37,709 nucleotides of DNA from Actinobacteria bacterium HGW-Actinobacteria-5 (GCA_002843035.1 PHEV01000015.1:1-37709); one strand, 5' to 3'; counted from the stretch's first letter, positions 23,634 through 32,825 are shown. The notes: generated from the letters alone by a model not told the origin. Program-made: numbers and translations.

Positions 23634-23656
23634 CCCGCCACCCCTAGGGTGGCGGG
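23634..23656. promoter_or_regulatory. 10-3-10 palindrome covering the -10 region of the sensor kinase gene
   Basis: CCCGCCACCC (23634-23643), CTA, GGGTGGCGGG (23647-23656) is perfectly self-complementary and ends on the base before the GTG start at 23657. Within it TAGGGT (23645-23650) stands 6 nt before the GTG, the leaderless -10 spacing of this genome. It could be an autoregulatory operator. Confidence 0.5.
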
Positions 23657-24850
23657 GTGACCACGCAGAGCCCGCTCGCCGATGCCGAGTTCCGGAGCCG
23701 GCTCGCGGCGCCCCACAACCCGCTGCGGATGCTGATCAGCCCGATCGGCTGGCGGGCCGTGCTGTACTGCTTCACCTCGATCGTCGGCGGAGTGCTCGCG
23801 CTGCTCGCTGCGATCCTCGGGGTGCTGGTGCTGCCGCTGGTGACCTGGGCGACGGCGAACGTGGAGCGGGGTCGCCTTGTCGTCCTCGGCCTGCCGCGAC
23901 TCACCCCGCTGCCCCGTACCCGCGTCCGGCACCCGTGGGACCCGCGAGGCTTCAGCGACGGCAATCTCGCCGTGTGGGGGATCACCGTCCTGTTCGGTCT
24001 TGTGGATGCGATCCCCGGGGCGGGGCTGGCGATACTGATCCTCGGCCTGGCGTACACCCTCGCCCGCCAGCTCAATGCCTTCCGCTGGAGCATCGATATC
24101 GTGCTGGTCGGGGGCGAACTGACGGTCGCCCTCGTCATCGGGCTGTACGTGGCCTGGGCGCTCGCGGCGGCGCAGGCGATCATCGTCGACATCCAGCTGC
24201 GACCGCACTCCGAGCTCAGCCAGCAGGTGGACGAGCTGACCGTCTCCCGACGCAACCTCGTGGACGTGTTCGCCGCCGAGCGCCGTCGGATCGAACACGA
24301 CCTGCACGACGGCGCCCAGCAGCACCTGGTGTTGACCAGCATGCAGCTCGGGGAGGCCGAGTACGCGCTCGGGCGGGGTGACCTGGACGGGGCGCGCCGA
24401 GCACTGCAGGCCGCGCAGGGCTCGGTCGAGGCCGCGACGACGTCGCTGCGGGACACGATCCGCGGCATCCACCCCCAACTGCTCACCGACCGGGGACTCG
24501 TCGCCGCGGTCCGTGAACTGGCCGGACGCCAGTCCCTTCCTGTGCACGTGGAGGTCAGCGGCGTCCAGACCCCAGGGGAAGACGTGTCGCTGGCGGTGTA
24601 CTACCTGGTCAGTGAGGCATTCACCAACCAGGCCCGGCACGCGCGAGCCACCACGTCCACGGTCCGGCTGCAGTTGGCCGACCCGCTGGTGCTGGAGGTG
24701 TACGACGACGGCGTGGGTGGTGCGCAGGTGCGTCCGGGCCACGGCCTCAGCGGCCTGGTCGAGTGGACCCGAGCCCTCGGCGGGGGCTTCTGGCTGTCCA
24801 GCCCGCCGGGCGGCCCGACCCTGCTCCGGGCGAGCTTCCCGAACCGCTGA
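23657..24850 (+). CDS. Sensor histidine kinase (HisKA_3/NarL-type)
   Basis: The product has 397 residues. Hydrophobic segments at about 30-65, 100-135 and 145-175 form a membrane sensor region. The dimerisation domain has ERRRIEHDLHDGAQQ with phospho-accepting His214, as in kinases that pair with LuxR-type regulators. The ATPase domain shows an N-box (SEAFTNQARHARAT) and a G1 box (VYDDGVGGA); the G2 region is short (GHGLSGLVEW). The GTG start follows a palindrome that contains its -10. The response regulator gene lies 102 nt downstream, and the ABC transporter is divergent. Confidence 0.92.
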   Translation: MTTQSPLADAEFRSRLAAPHNPLRMLISPIGWRAVLYCFTSIVGGVLALLAAILGVLVLPLVTWATANVERGRLVVLGLPRLTPLPRTRVRHPWDPRGFSDGNLAVWGITVLFGLVDAIPGAGLAILILGLAYTLARQLNAFRWSIDIVLVGGELTVALVIGLYVAWALAAAQAIIVDIQLRPHSELSQQVDELTVSRRNLVDVFAAERRRIEHDLHDGAQQHLVLTSMQLGEAEYALGRGDLDGARRALQAAQGSVEAATTSLRDTIRGIHPQLLTDRGLVAAVRELAGRQSLPVHVEVSGVQTPGEDVSLAVYYLVSEAFTNQARHARATTSTVRLQLADPLVLEVYDDGVGGAQVRPGHGLSGLVEWTRALGGGFWLSSPPGGPTLLRASFPNR

Positions 24851-24865
24851 ACGAGCGCGGGCCGG

Positions 24866-24925
24866 CCTCCGGTTCGAGAGTTCGGCCCAGGGGCTCGGCC
24901 GGCCTTCGGCCCGGAAGACCGGAGG
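24866..24925. other. Intercistronic inverted repeat between kinase and regulator genes
   Basis: CCTCCGGT (24866-24873) and ACCGGAGG (24918-24925) are perfect complements enclosing a GC-rich segment with GGCCGGCC. It could fold as a long hairpin in the 102-nt gap and separate expression of the two genes. The function is unknown. Confidence 0.35.
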
Positions 24926-24952
24926 GAGATACTGTTCGCCGAAGGAGGCGGG

Positions 24953-25612
24953 ATGCGACTGCTGGTGGCCGACGACGCGGCGCTGATCCGGGCCGGTCTG
25001 GTGGGCCTGCTGGAGCGGGCCGGACACGAGGTGGTGGCCGAGGCGGCAGACGCGCCGGAGCTGGTCGCCCGGTGCAGCCGGCTCGCCGCCACCGGGGAGC
25101 TGCCCGATCTGGTCATCGCCGACGTGCGGATGCCGCCGTCCATGACGGACGACGGGCTGCGGGCGGCCGTCCAGCTCCGCGACGCCTATCCGGAGTTGCC
25201 CGTGCTGATGCTCAGCCAATACGTTGCGCCGGCCTACGCCGCCACGCTGCTGGAGGCACGCGCGTCCGCCGGGCTCGGCTACCTGCTGAAGGAGCGGGTG
25301 GGGCGGGTGGCCGACTTCCTGCGCTCGGTCGAACTCGTCGCGGCCGGTGGCGTCGTGGTCGACCCGGAGGTTGTCGGCCAGCTGCTCAACGCGCGCCGCG
25401 GTGACCCGGTACTGAGCCGGCTCACGCCGCGCGAGCTCGAGGTGCTCTCGCTGATGGCCAACGGCGCGTCCAACGCCCAGATCGCCGATCAGCTGGTGGT
25501 CACGCAGGCAGCCGTCGCCAAGCATGTCGCGAACATCTTCGCCAAACTCGACCTCGGCCCGAACGAGGACAATCGCCGCGTCCGGGCGGTCCTGACCTAC
25601 CTCAACCGCTGA
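24953..25612 (+). CDS. Response regulator, NarL/LuxR family
   Basis: The product has 219 residues. The receiver domain (1-120) has the acidic pair DD (7-8), phospho-acceptor Asp57 in VIADVRMP, Ser/Thr position MLSQY and Lys in YLLKERVG. A LuxR-type helix-turn-helix occupies about 155-215 (LTPRELEVLSLMANGASNAQIADQLVVTQAAVAKHVANIFAKLDL). Phosphorylated by the upstream kinase, it should bind palindromic DNA as a dimer; the 8-2-8 palindrome at 23584-23601 is the obvious candidate. The ribosome site is GGAGG, 6 nt before the ATG. The likely target is the divergent ABC transporter and its own operon. Confidence 0.94.
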   Translation: MRLLVADDAALIRAGLVGLLERAGHEVVAEAADAPELVARCSRLAATGELPDLVIADVRMPPSMTDDGLRAAVQLRDAYPELPVLMLSQYVAPAYAATLLEARASAGLGYLLKERVGRVADFLRSVELVAAGGVVVDPEVVGQLLNARRGDPVLSRLTPRELEVLSLMANGASNAQIADQLVVTQAAVAKHVANIFAKLDLGPNEDNRRVRAVLTYLNR

Positions 25613-25635
25613 GCTTCCCTGGCACCCAGGGGAGC
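25613..25635 (+). terminator. Hairpin directly after the response regulator stop
   Basis: GCTTCCCTGG (25613-25622) pairs with CCAGGGGAGC (25626-25635) across a CAC loop, with one T-G wobble. It begins on the base after the TGA. The next repeat cluster starts 13 nt further on. Confidence 0.55.
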
Positions 25636-25647
25636 GCCGGGAAGTTC

Positions 25648-25781
25648 GGGGACGGTTCCCTACCCGTTCACGGGGACGGTTCCCTACCCGTTCACCTTTC
25701 AACCGATGACAGACCGAATGAACCGAAAGGGAACCGTCCCCTCAGTGCGCGGACCGAGTGAACGGAAAGGGAACCGTCCCC
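25648..25781. repeat. Repeat cluster 7: four copies, plus-plus-minus-minus
   Basis: Plus copies at 25648-25671 and 25672-25695 are adjoining and both have CCTACCC in place of CCTTCCC. Minus copies are at 25718-25741 and 25758-25781. The linker at about 25702-25720 (ACCGATGACAGACCGAATG) is nearly the same as in cluster 10, which suggests the clusters are versions of one composite element. Confidence 0.93.
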
Positions 25782-25795
25782 TCAATGCGCAACCC

Positions 25796-26992
<1,197 letters not shown>

Positions 26993-26999
26993 GGGTCCG

Positions 27000-27005
27000 A
27001 GCCTA
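27000..27005 (-). promoter_or_regulatory. Leaderless-type -10 box TAGGCT for kbl
   Basis: On the minus strand TAGGCT is followed by CGGACCC and the ATG at 26992. There is no Shine-Dalgarno in between. Confidence 0.45.
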
Positions 27006-27095
27006 CGCGGACGCCGCCCCCCGAGTCGGCGGTGGTCTCCGAGTCGGCGGTGGCCCCGGGTTGGCAGTGTCAGTGGCACCACGCAGAATGGCGGA

Positions 27096-28388
27096 ATGCC
27101 GGAAGAGACAAGCACCCCGCACGGCCAGCGGCCCCGCTGGCGGCGCGACGTCGCCCTGTTCCTCAGCGGCCAGATGGTGTCGCTGTTCGGCTCGATGCTC
27201 GTCCAGTACGCGGTCCTGTGGTACCTCACCCTGACCACCAAGGACGGCACGGTCGTCGCCCTCTCGACGATCTTCGGGTTCCTGCCGCAGGCGATTGTCT
27301 CGATCTTCGGCGGCGTGTGGGCCGACCGCCACAACCGGAAGTTCCTGATCATCGGAGCGGACGCGGCGATCGCGCTGGCCACGCTCGTCCTCGCCGTCCT
27401 GATGTTCCTCGGTGCCCGCGACCTGTGGCTGATCTACGCAGTGCTCGCCGTCCGCTCGATCGGCGCCGGTATCCAGACGCCCGCCGTGGGGGCGCTCGTG
27501 CCACAGATCGTTCCCGCCGACCGGTTGCTGTCGATCAACGGCCTCACCCAGACCATCCAGGCCGGCATGATGCTGGTCGGCCCACCGGTGGCGGCCGTGC
27601 TCTACGCCACGCTGCCGCTGGCCGCGATCCTCTCGATCGACGTCGTCACGGCGGCGATCGGGATCGGGCTGCTCGCCCTTGTGCCGGTGTCGAAGGTGGC
27701 GCGGGCGCAGGCCGCGCAGGACGGGTACTTCGGCGACCTGGCCGCGGGCTTCCGCTACGTCGTCGGCCACCCCCTGATCCGATGGCTGCTGGGCCTGTAC
27801 GCGGTGGTGATGGTGCTCGCTGCTGCTCCCTCGTTCCTGACGCCGCTGATGGTCGCGCGCAGCTTCGGCGAGGAGGTGTGGAAGCTCACCGTGCTGGAGT
27901 TGTCGTTCTCGATCGGCATGATGCTCGCGGGGGCCACCATCGGCGCGTGGGGCAAGCGGTTCAGCCGGATGACACTGATCGTCGGCGCGTCGATCGCGTT
28001 CGGAGCGCTGTCGATCGGCATGGGCCTCTCGACGAACCTGTGGGTCTTCTACGCCTTCATGTTCGGGGTGGGTGTAGCCGTGCCTGCGTTCTCCACGCCG
28101 TCCATGACCGTGCTGCAGGAAGCCGTCGAACCCGAGAGACAGGGACGGGTGTTCGGCTTCTTCGGCATCGTCTCCGCCACCGCGATGCCGGTGGGCATGG
28201 CGGTGTTCGGGCCCCTGGCCGACGTCCGCTCGGTGGAGTTCGTGCTGGTCGCGTCCGGGCTGGCGACCTTTGCCGTGGCCGCCGTGGCACTGGCGCTGCC
28301 GTCCGGACGACGCGCGATGCGGGCCGCGCGCGACCACACCGATCCGTTGTCGCACGGCCCCGTGGAGGCGGCCACCGAGGCCGACTGA
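27096..28388 (+). CDS. MFS transporter (drug/metabolite exporter type)
   Basis: The product has 430 residues and 12 predicted TM helices. The N-terminal half has [23 protein letters not shown] and the loop-2/3 motif [18 protein letters not shown], typical of the MFS_3/macrolide-efflux-like group. The second half carries [16 protein letters not shown] and [22 protein letters not shown]. An export role is likely and the substrate is unknown. CAGAAT lies 6 nt before the ATG at 27096, so this start may also be leaderless. The gene is inserted in opposite orientation between kbl and tdh: divergent from kbl (103 nt) and convergent with tdh (64 nt). Confidence 0.88.
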   Translation: MPEETSTPHGQRPRWRRDVALFLSGQMVSLFGSMLVQYAVLWYLTLTTKDGTVVALSTIFGFLPQAIVSIFGGVWADRHNRKFLIIGADAAIALATLVLAVLMFLGARDLWLIYAVLAVRSIGAGIQTPAVGALVPQIVPADRLLSINGLTQTIQAGMMLVGPPVAAVLYATLPLAAILSIDVVTAAIGIGLLALVPVSKVARAQAAQDGYFGDLAAGFRYVVGHPLIRWLLGLYAVVMVLAAAPSFLTPLMVARSFGEEVWKLTVLELSFSIGMMLAGATIGAWGKRFSRMTLIVGASIAFGALSIGMGLSTNLWVFYAFMFGVGVAVPAFSTPSMTVLQEAVEPERQGRVFGFFGIVSATAMPVGMAVFGPLADVRSVEFVLVASGLATFAVAAVALALPSGRRAMRAARDHTDPLSHGPVEAATEAD

Positions 28389-28415
28389 GCCGCGCCACCC
28401 CGTGCGCTGGGACGG

Positions 28416-28451
28416 GCCGGTTGTCCGTCGACGTGAGCGCGGACGGCTGGC
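28416..28451 (+). terminator. Hairpin after the MFS gene
   Basis: GCCGGTTGTCCG (28416-28427) pairs with CGGACGGCTGGC (28440-28451) over 12 positions in the plus-strand RNA with three G-U wobbles and a 12-nt loop. Because the wobbles become A-C mismatches on the other strand, the hairpin favours the MFS transcript. Confidence 0.4.
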
Positions 28452-28452
28452 G

Positions 28453-29490
28453 TCAGCTCCAGTCGAGGATCACCTTGCCGCACTCGCCGCTGCGGGCCGC
28501 GGCGAAGGCGTCCGCCCACTGATCGGCCGGGAAGCGGTGGGTGATCACCGAGCGGACGGCGTCGGCGAGGCTGGGCGAGGTGGCCAGCATCGAACTCATC
28601 AGGTACCAGGTCTCGAACATCTCGCGCCCGTAGATGCCCTTGATGGTGATCATGTGGGTGATCACCTTGCCCCAGTCGATCGGGTAGGGGTCCTTCGGCA
28701 GGCCGAGCATGGCGACCTTGGCGCCGTGGTTCAGGTTGGCGAGCATCTCGGTGACGGCGGACGGGGAGCCGGACATCTCCAGGCCGATGTCGAAACCCTC
28801 CAGCATGGCGAGCTGCTGCTGCGCATCCGCAATCCGGGTGCGGGCGACGTTCACGCACAGATCGGCGCCGGCGGCCTTCGCCAGGCCGAGCCGGTAGTCG
28901 CTGATGTCGGTGACGACGACGTGCTTGGCGCCGGCGTGCCGGACGATGGCCGCGGCCATCACGCCGATTGGGCCCGCGCCGGTGACCAGCACGTCCTCGC
29001 CGACGACAGGCCATTGCAGCGCGGTGTGGGTGGCATTGCCGAGGGGGTCGAAGATGGCGCCGAGCTCTGCGTCGATCGCGTCCGGCTGGAGCCAGACGTT
29101 GGACGCGGGCAGCACCACGTAGTCGGCGAACGCACCGTGGGTGTTCACGCCGAGCCCGACGGTGTGGATGCACTGGTGGCGGCGGCCGGCCCGGCAGTTG
29201 CGGCAGCGTCCGCACACGATGTGGCCCTCGCCGGACGCGTGGTCGCCCGGCGTGATGCCGGTCACCTCGTGCCCGACCTCAACGACCTCGCCGTAGAACT
29301 CGTGCCCGATGGTCAGTGGCGCGATCACGGTGGACGCGGCCCAGTCATCCCAGGACTCGAGGTGCAGGTCCGTGCCGCAGAGCCCGGCGCGCAGCACCCG
29401 GATCTTCACCTGGTCGGGACCGCAGTCCGGTTCGGGTACCTCGATGAGTTCCAGGCCTGGCCCTGGGGCCGTCTTCACCAACGCGCGCAC
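28453..29490 (-). CDS. tdh: L-threonine 3-dehydrogenase
   Basis: This zinc-dependent alcohol-dehydrogenase-type enzyme oxidises L-threonine to 2-amino-3-oxobutyrate with NAD+, the substrate of Kbl. The product has 345 residues. Catalytic zinc ligands are Cys38 and His63-Glu64 (CGTDLH, GHEFYGEVV); the structural zinc cysteines are 93, 96, 99 and 107 (CGRCRNCRAGRRHQC), the same numbering I recall for the E. coli enzyme. The NAD-binding fold shows VTGAGPIGVMAA and VVVTD. TIKGIYGREMFETWY near the C-terminus is specific to TDH. GTG is the start; TAGCGT precedes it with a 6-nt spacer. Confidence 0.95.
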   Translation of the reverse strand: MRALVKTAPGPGLELIEVPEPDCGPDQVKIRVLRAGLCGTDLHLESWDDWAASTVIAPLTIGHEFYGEVVEVGHEVTGITPGDHASGEGHIVCGRCRNCRAGRRHQCIHTVGLGVNTHGAFADYVVLPASNVWLQPDAIDAELGAIFDPLGNATHTALQWPVVGEDVLVTGAGPIGVMAAAIVRHAGAKHVVVTDISDYRLGLAKAAGADLCVNVARTRIADAQQQLAMLEGFDIGLEMSGSPSAVTEMLANLNHGAKVAMLGLPKDPYPIDWGKVITHMITIKGIYGREMFETWYLMSSMLATSPSLADAVRSVITHRFPADQWADAFAAARSGECGKVILDWS

Positions 29491-29496
29491 GCCGCC

Positions 29497-29502
29497 ACGC
29501 TA
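29497..29502 (-). promoter_or_regulatory. Leaderless-type -10 box TAGCGT for tdh
   Basis: On the minus strand TAGCGT is followed by GGCGGC and the GTG at 29490. The same spacer GGCGGC occurs before the Hsp70-like gene. Confidence 0.5.
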
Positions 29503-29527
29503 GTCACCGTCCCCACCGAACGGAAAT

Positions 29528-29646
29528 GGGGACGGTTCCCTTCCCGTTCACCCCCACCCGCCGCAGGCTCCGAGGTTCCGGGGAGGTTCCGGGGACGGTT
29601 CCCTTCCCGTTCACCCCTACCCGGGGACGGTTCCCATCCCGTTCAC
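29528..29646. repeat. Repeat cluster 8: three plus copies upstream of the RAYT gene
   Basis: Copies lie at 29528-29551, 29591-29614 and 29623-29646; the last has CCCATCCC. All point the same way, toward the transposase gene. Partial repeats of the centre (GAGGTTCCGGGGA) between copies one and two suggest slippage or partial copying. Confidence 0.93.
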
Positions 29647-29670
29647 CCCCGTTCAGCCGTCCACAGCCGT

Positions 29671-29696
29671 TTCGCCAAATGGCGAAGTTGTCCACA
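29671..29696. promoter_or_regulatory. 16-bp palindrome followed by a perfect actinobacterial DnaA box
   Basis: TTCGCCA (29671-29677), AA, TGGCGAA (29680-29686) is a perfect inverted repeat. It is followed at 29688-29696 by TTGTCCACA, the DnaA box sequence described for high-GC actinobacteria. A second GTCCACAG lies at about 29659 on the other side, so the palindrome is bracketed by related octamers. The RAYT gene begins 81 nt further on. Only one full DnaA box is present, so this is not an origin. Confidence 0.55.
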
Positions 29697-29777
29697 GATC
29701 CGAATCCAGACCCTGCCATCACCGTCCAGCGTTCCTAAGCTCGCCGCGTCAACCGCGAACGCAGAGGAGGACCGGGG

Positions 29778-30557
29778 ATGCCCCGTCGTGCCAGAAGGAT
29801 CGCCGAGTCAGGGATCTACCACGTGATGATGCGCGGGGTGAACCGCGACGCCATCTTCCTGGAAGAGGAGGACGGCGACAGGTTCCTGCTCGCGCTCGAC
29901 CAGACCAGGAAGCTCTCGGGCTGCCGGGTGCTGGCGTACTGCCTCATGCCCAACCATGTGCACCTCGTGCTGCGCATCGCCGACGAACCGATCGGGGCTG
30001 TGATCAAGCGCCTCGGCGTCCGGTACGCGGGCTGGTTCAACCGAAAGTACGGACGGGTGGGTCACCTCTTCCAGGATCGGTTCCGGAGCGAGCCGGTCGA
30101 AGACGACGCGTACTTCGTCTCGGTGATCAGGTACGTGTGGGACAACCCCGTCGAAGCCGGCCTCGCGCCGAGCGCCGAGAAGTACCGGTGGAGCAGCCGA
30201 CGGTTCCTGGGCCGGCCATCCCTGGTTGATGAGGCTGAACTCCGGCGGCTCATGCCGCCGGGGGCGATGGACCACGCTGCGTCCGTCCGGACCGTTTCGT
30301 CCATCGAGGACTCGAAGACCCACCGGCTGCCGAGGTACACCGAGGACGAGGTTGGCCTGATGCTTGCGCACGCCTGTGGAGCTCGCTCCGCTGAGGACTT
30401 CCGCTACCTCAGCCTGCACGCCCAACGCCGGGCCATCTGCGAACTGCGGACGCGGTCGGTCTCCTACGCGCAGATCGCGAGAGCTACCGGGCTGAGCAAC
30501 TCCCGCGTTCGACGGGTACACATCGCGGGCGAGTGGACGGCGCGCGCGGTGGCCTGA
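29778..30557 (+). CDS. REP-associated tyrosine transposase-like protein (Y1 HUH family)
   Basis: The product has 259 residues. It belongs to the Y1_Tnp (IS200-like) HUH endonucleases. The metal-binding HUH motif is PNHVHLVL (His60, His62) and the catalytic tyrosine is Tyr119 in IRYVWDNPVEAGL. IYHVMMRGVNRDAIF at the N-terminus is the typical first strand of this group. After about residue 170 an extra domain follows, with KTHRLPRYTEDEVGLML and a helix-turn-helix (SVSYAQIARATGLSNSRVRRV), probably for repeat recognition. Such enzymes cut and join single-stranded hairpin DNA and are held to mobilise REP sequences. The Shine-Dalgarno GAGGAGG is 8 nt before the ATG. The reading frame is intact, so it may be active. 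Confidence 0.92.
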   Translation: MPRRARRIAESGIYHVMMRGVNRDAIFLEEEDGDRFLLALDQTRKLSGCRVLAYCLMPNHVHLVLRIADEPIGAVIKRLGVRYAGWFNRKYGRVGHLFQDRFRSEPVEDDAYFVSVIRYVWDNPVEAGLAPSAEKYRWSSRRFLGRPSLVDEAELRRLMPPGAMDHAASVRTVSSIEDSKTHRLPRYTEDEVGLMLAHACGARSAEDFRYLSLHAQRRAICELRTRSVSYAQIARATGLSNSRVRRVHIAGEWTARAVA

Positions 30558-30573
30558 TCGGCGTCGAATCCGG

Positions 30574-30669
30574 GTGAACGGGAAGGGAACCGTCCCCGCG
30601 AACCGAACAGGAACCGTCCCTGCGAACGGGAAGGGAACCGTCCCCGCGAACCGAACAGGAACCGTCCCC
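30574..30669. repeat. Repeat cluster 9: four minus copies, a 48-bp unit in tandem
   Basis: Copies at 30574-30597 and 30622-30645 are canonical; copies at about 30598-30620 and 30646-30669 are a second subtype (CGAACCGAACAGGAACCGTCCC). The pair is duplicated with a 48-bp period and only two mismatches. It follows the RAYT stop by 16 nt. Confidence 0.93.
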
Positions 30670-30687
30670 GGAACCGAGCCCCGTCAA

Positions 30688-30732
30688 GGACGCGTCAAGG
30701 TCGGCACCGGCGGCGTTAGGGACGCGTCAAGG
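30688..30732. promoter_or_regulatory. Paired GACGCGTC palindromes upstream of the KimA-like gene
   Basis: GACGCGTC occurs at 30689-30696 and 30721-30728 inside a 13-bp direct repeat (GGACGCGTCAAGG), 32 bp apart, about three helical turns. A third partial copy (GTCAAGG) lies at 30683. The gene start is 39 nt beyond the second site. These may be operator sites, possibly for the KdpE-like regulator of the same operon. Confidence 0.35.
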
Positions 30733-30770
30733 AAGTGGAATCGCGACGGACGGGCGCGTTGGCTGGAATC

Positions 30771-32825
30771 GTGACCACGTTCCGCGTGCCCAAGCGACTG
30801 CTCGTCGGCAACCCGATGCGCTCCACCCAGTTGCACGAGACCCTGCTGCCCAAGCGCCTCGCCCTGCCGGTGTACTGCTCCGACCCGATCTCGTCCAACG
30901 CCTACGCCACGCAGGAGATCATCCTCGTGCTGGCCCTCGGTGGCGCCTCCATGGTGTTGCTCACCCCCTGGGTGGCGGTGGTCGTGGTGTCGCTGCTCGG
31001 CCTGGTCACGCTGAGCTACCGGCAGACCTGCCACGCCTACCCCGACGGGGGCGGGGCCTACGCGGTCAGCCGCGCGAACCTCGGACGGAACGCCTCCCTC
31101 GTCGCGGCGGCCGCCCTGCTGGTCGACTACGTGATGACGGTCGCGGTATCGGTGGCGTCCGGCGTGGAGAACTTCGTCTCCGCGTTCCCCCAACTGCGCA
31201 CTCACAGCGTCGAACTCGGGCTGCTGTTCATCGTCGTACTGATGGTGATGAACCTGCGTGGGGTACGCGAGTCCGGCACCCTCTTCGCAATCCCCACCTA
31301 CGGCTTCATCGTGAGCGTCTTCGTCATGCTCGGCGTCGGCTTCTGGAACGTGTTGGGTGGCCACGCTCCCGTCGCGGAGTCCGCCCACCTCGGCTTCGTC
31401 GATGCGAGCCCGGCCGGAGCCGCCCTGATCATCCTGCTGCTGCGCGCGTTCGCGTCGGGCTGCACCTCGCTGACCGGGGTCGAGGCCGTGAGCAACGGCG
31501 TGCCGACCTTCCGCAAGCCGAAGGCACGCAACGCCGCGATCACCCTGCTCACGATGGCCGGACTGAGCATCTCGATGATGCTGGGCATCTCGGTGCTGAG
31601 CACAGTCGCCGGTGTGCACATCGCCGACAGCCTGGACAGCCTCACGAATGTCCCCCACGGCTACGAGCAACGGACCGTGCTCGCACAGCTCTCCGCCGCC
31701 GTGTTCGGGAACAACAGCTGGGGATTCTTCGCCGTCCAGGGCTTCACCACCCTGATCCTCGTGCTCGCCGCGAACACCGCCTTCAACGGCTTCCCGATCC
31801 TCGCGTCCATCCTTGCCGAGGACCGGTTCCTGCCCAAGCAGCTGGGACGCCGCGGCGACCGCCTGGTGTTCAGCAACGGGATCCTGATCCTGGCCTCGAT
31901 CGCGGCACTGCTGATCGTCGCCTTCAACGGCTCGGTGACCCGGCTGATCCAGCTGTACATCCTGGGCGTGTTCGTCTCGTTCACGCTCAGCCAGACCGGG
32001 ATGGTCGTCTACTGGCGACGCCACGCCGCCGAGCACGGCTGGTCGCCGAAGCTGATCGGGTCGATGCTGGTGAACGCCGTCGGCGCGCTGGCCACCGCGG
32101 TCGTGCTCGTGATCGTGCTGATCACCAAGTTCACCCACGGCGCCTACCTCGTCGTGATCGCCATGCCCGTGCTCTTCTTCGTGATGACCCGGATCCACCG
32201 CCACTACCAGCGGGTCTCCCGGCAGCTCACGCCGAAGGCGGCCGGCATCACGCTGCCCAGCCGGATCCACGCGATCGTCCTGATCAGCCAGCTGAACGAG
32301 CCGTCGCTGAAGGCCTTGGCGTTCGCCCGCGCGCTGCGTCCCGCCACGATCACCGCGCTGCGGGTCGACACTGACCCGCAGCGGACGCGCAAGCTCACCG
32401 AGGAGTGGGCGACGCGGGACATCCAGGTTCCCCTGACCATCGTCCAGTCGCCCTACCGGGACCTCACCGAACCCGTGCTCGACTACCTCGCGAAGATCCA
32501 CGTCGGGCCGAGGGACGTCGTCGAGGTGTTCATCCCCGAATACGTCGTCGGCCACTGGTGGGAACAGATCCTGCACAACCAGAGCGCGCTGCGGCTGAAG
32601 ACCCGTCTGCTCTACATGCCGGGCGTGATGGTCACCAGCGTGCCGTACCAGCTGACCTCGGCCGAGCCGTACGTGCTCGAGCGTCCGGGCACGAGCGCCG
32701 AGGTGGCCGTTCCCCCCGAGGCACGGGACGCCCGGCCGTCGCGTCCCGCCGCCGCAGTGGCGGAGTCTCCGCGGGGCGGTCGGCGCAGCGAAGGTGATCG
32801 GAGTCTGGCAAGCTCAGGAAGGTGA
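30771..32825 (+). CDS. KimA-like APC-superfamily potassium symporter
   Basis: The product has 684 residues from GTG 30771 and closely follows the B. subtilis KimA (YdaO) pattern as I recall it: the N-terminal KRLLVGNPMRS, SSNAYATQEIILVLA, SYRQTCHAYPDGGGAYAVSR, LLVDYVMTVAVSVASG and LTGVEAVSNGVPTFRKPKARNA. Twelve TM segments are followed from about residue 460 by a cytoplasmic domain (HAIVLISQLNEPSLKALAFARAL, then HNQSALRLKTRLLYMPGVMVTSVPYQL). KimA proteins import K+ with protons. The C-terminal tail is Ala/Pro/Arg-rich. The stop overlaps the kinase start by 4 nt (GTGA). A GTG at 30735 would add 12 residues. The start choice follows the KimA N-terminus; TTGGCT sits 6 nt before it. Confidence 0.87.
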   Translation: MTTFRVPKRLLVGNPMRSTQLHETLLPKRLALPVYCSDPISSNAYATQEIILVLALGGASMVLLTPWVAVVVVSLLGLVTLSYRQTCHAYPDGGGAYAVSRANLGRNASLVAAAALLVDYVMTVAVSVASGVENFVSAFPQLRTHSVELGLLFIVVLMVMNLRGVRESGTLFAIPTYGFIVSVFVMLGVGFWNVLGGHAPVAESAHLGFVDASPAGAALIILLLRAFASGCTSLTGVEAVSNGVPTFRKPKARNAAITLLTMAGLSISMMLGISVLSTVAGVHIADSLDSLTNVPHGYEQRTVLAQLSAAVFGNNSWGFFAVQGFTTLILVLAANTAFNGFPILASILAEDRFLPKQLGRRGDRLVFSNGILILASIAALLIVAFNGSVTRLIQLYILGVFVSFTLSQTGMVVYWRRHAAEHGWSPKLIGSMLVNAVGALATAVVLVIVLITKFTHGAYLVVIAMPVLFFVMTRIHRHYQRVSRQLTPKAAGITLPSRIHAIVLISQLNEPSLKALAFARALRPATITALRVDTDPQRTRKLTEEWATRDIQVPLTIVQSPYRDLTEPVLDYLAKIHVGPRDVVEVFIPEYVVGHWWEQILHNQSALRLKTRLLYMPGVMVTSVPYQLTSAEPYVLERPGTSAEVAVPPEARDARPSRPAAAVAESPRGGRRSEGDRSLASSGR

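Larger units (their letters stand above)
29528..30669 (+). mobile_element. RAYT locus: transposase gene enclosed by inverted repeat arrays
   Basis: Three plus-oriented repeats (29528-29646), a palindrome and DnaA box (29658-29696), the RAYT-like gene (29778-30557) and four minus-oriented repeats (30574-30669) form one unit. The two arrays are inverted relative to each other, so they resemble terminal repeats. Nine other clusters in the window carry the same repeat without a gene. REP-associated transposases elsewhere are flanked by the very repeats they spread, so this locus is the probable source. No target-site duplication was found. Confidence 0.7.

Noticed and set aside
29658-29696. Chromosomal or plasmid replication origin
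   Set aside because: Only one full DnaA box is present, with no AT-rich unwinding region and no dnaA, rep or par gene nearby.
30670-30770. c-di-AMP (ydaO-type) riboswitch before the KimA-like gene
   Set aside because: The gap after the last RAYT repeat is only about 100 nt and I could not find the class motifs in it.
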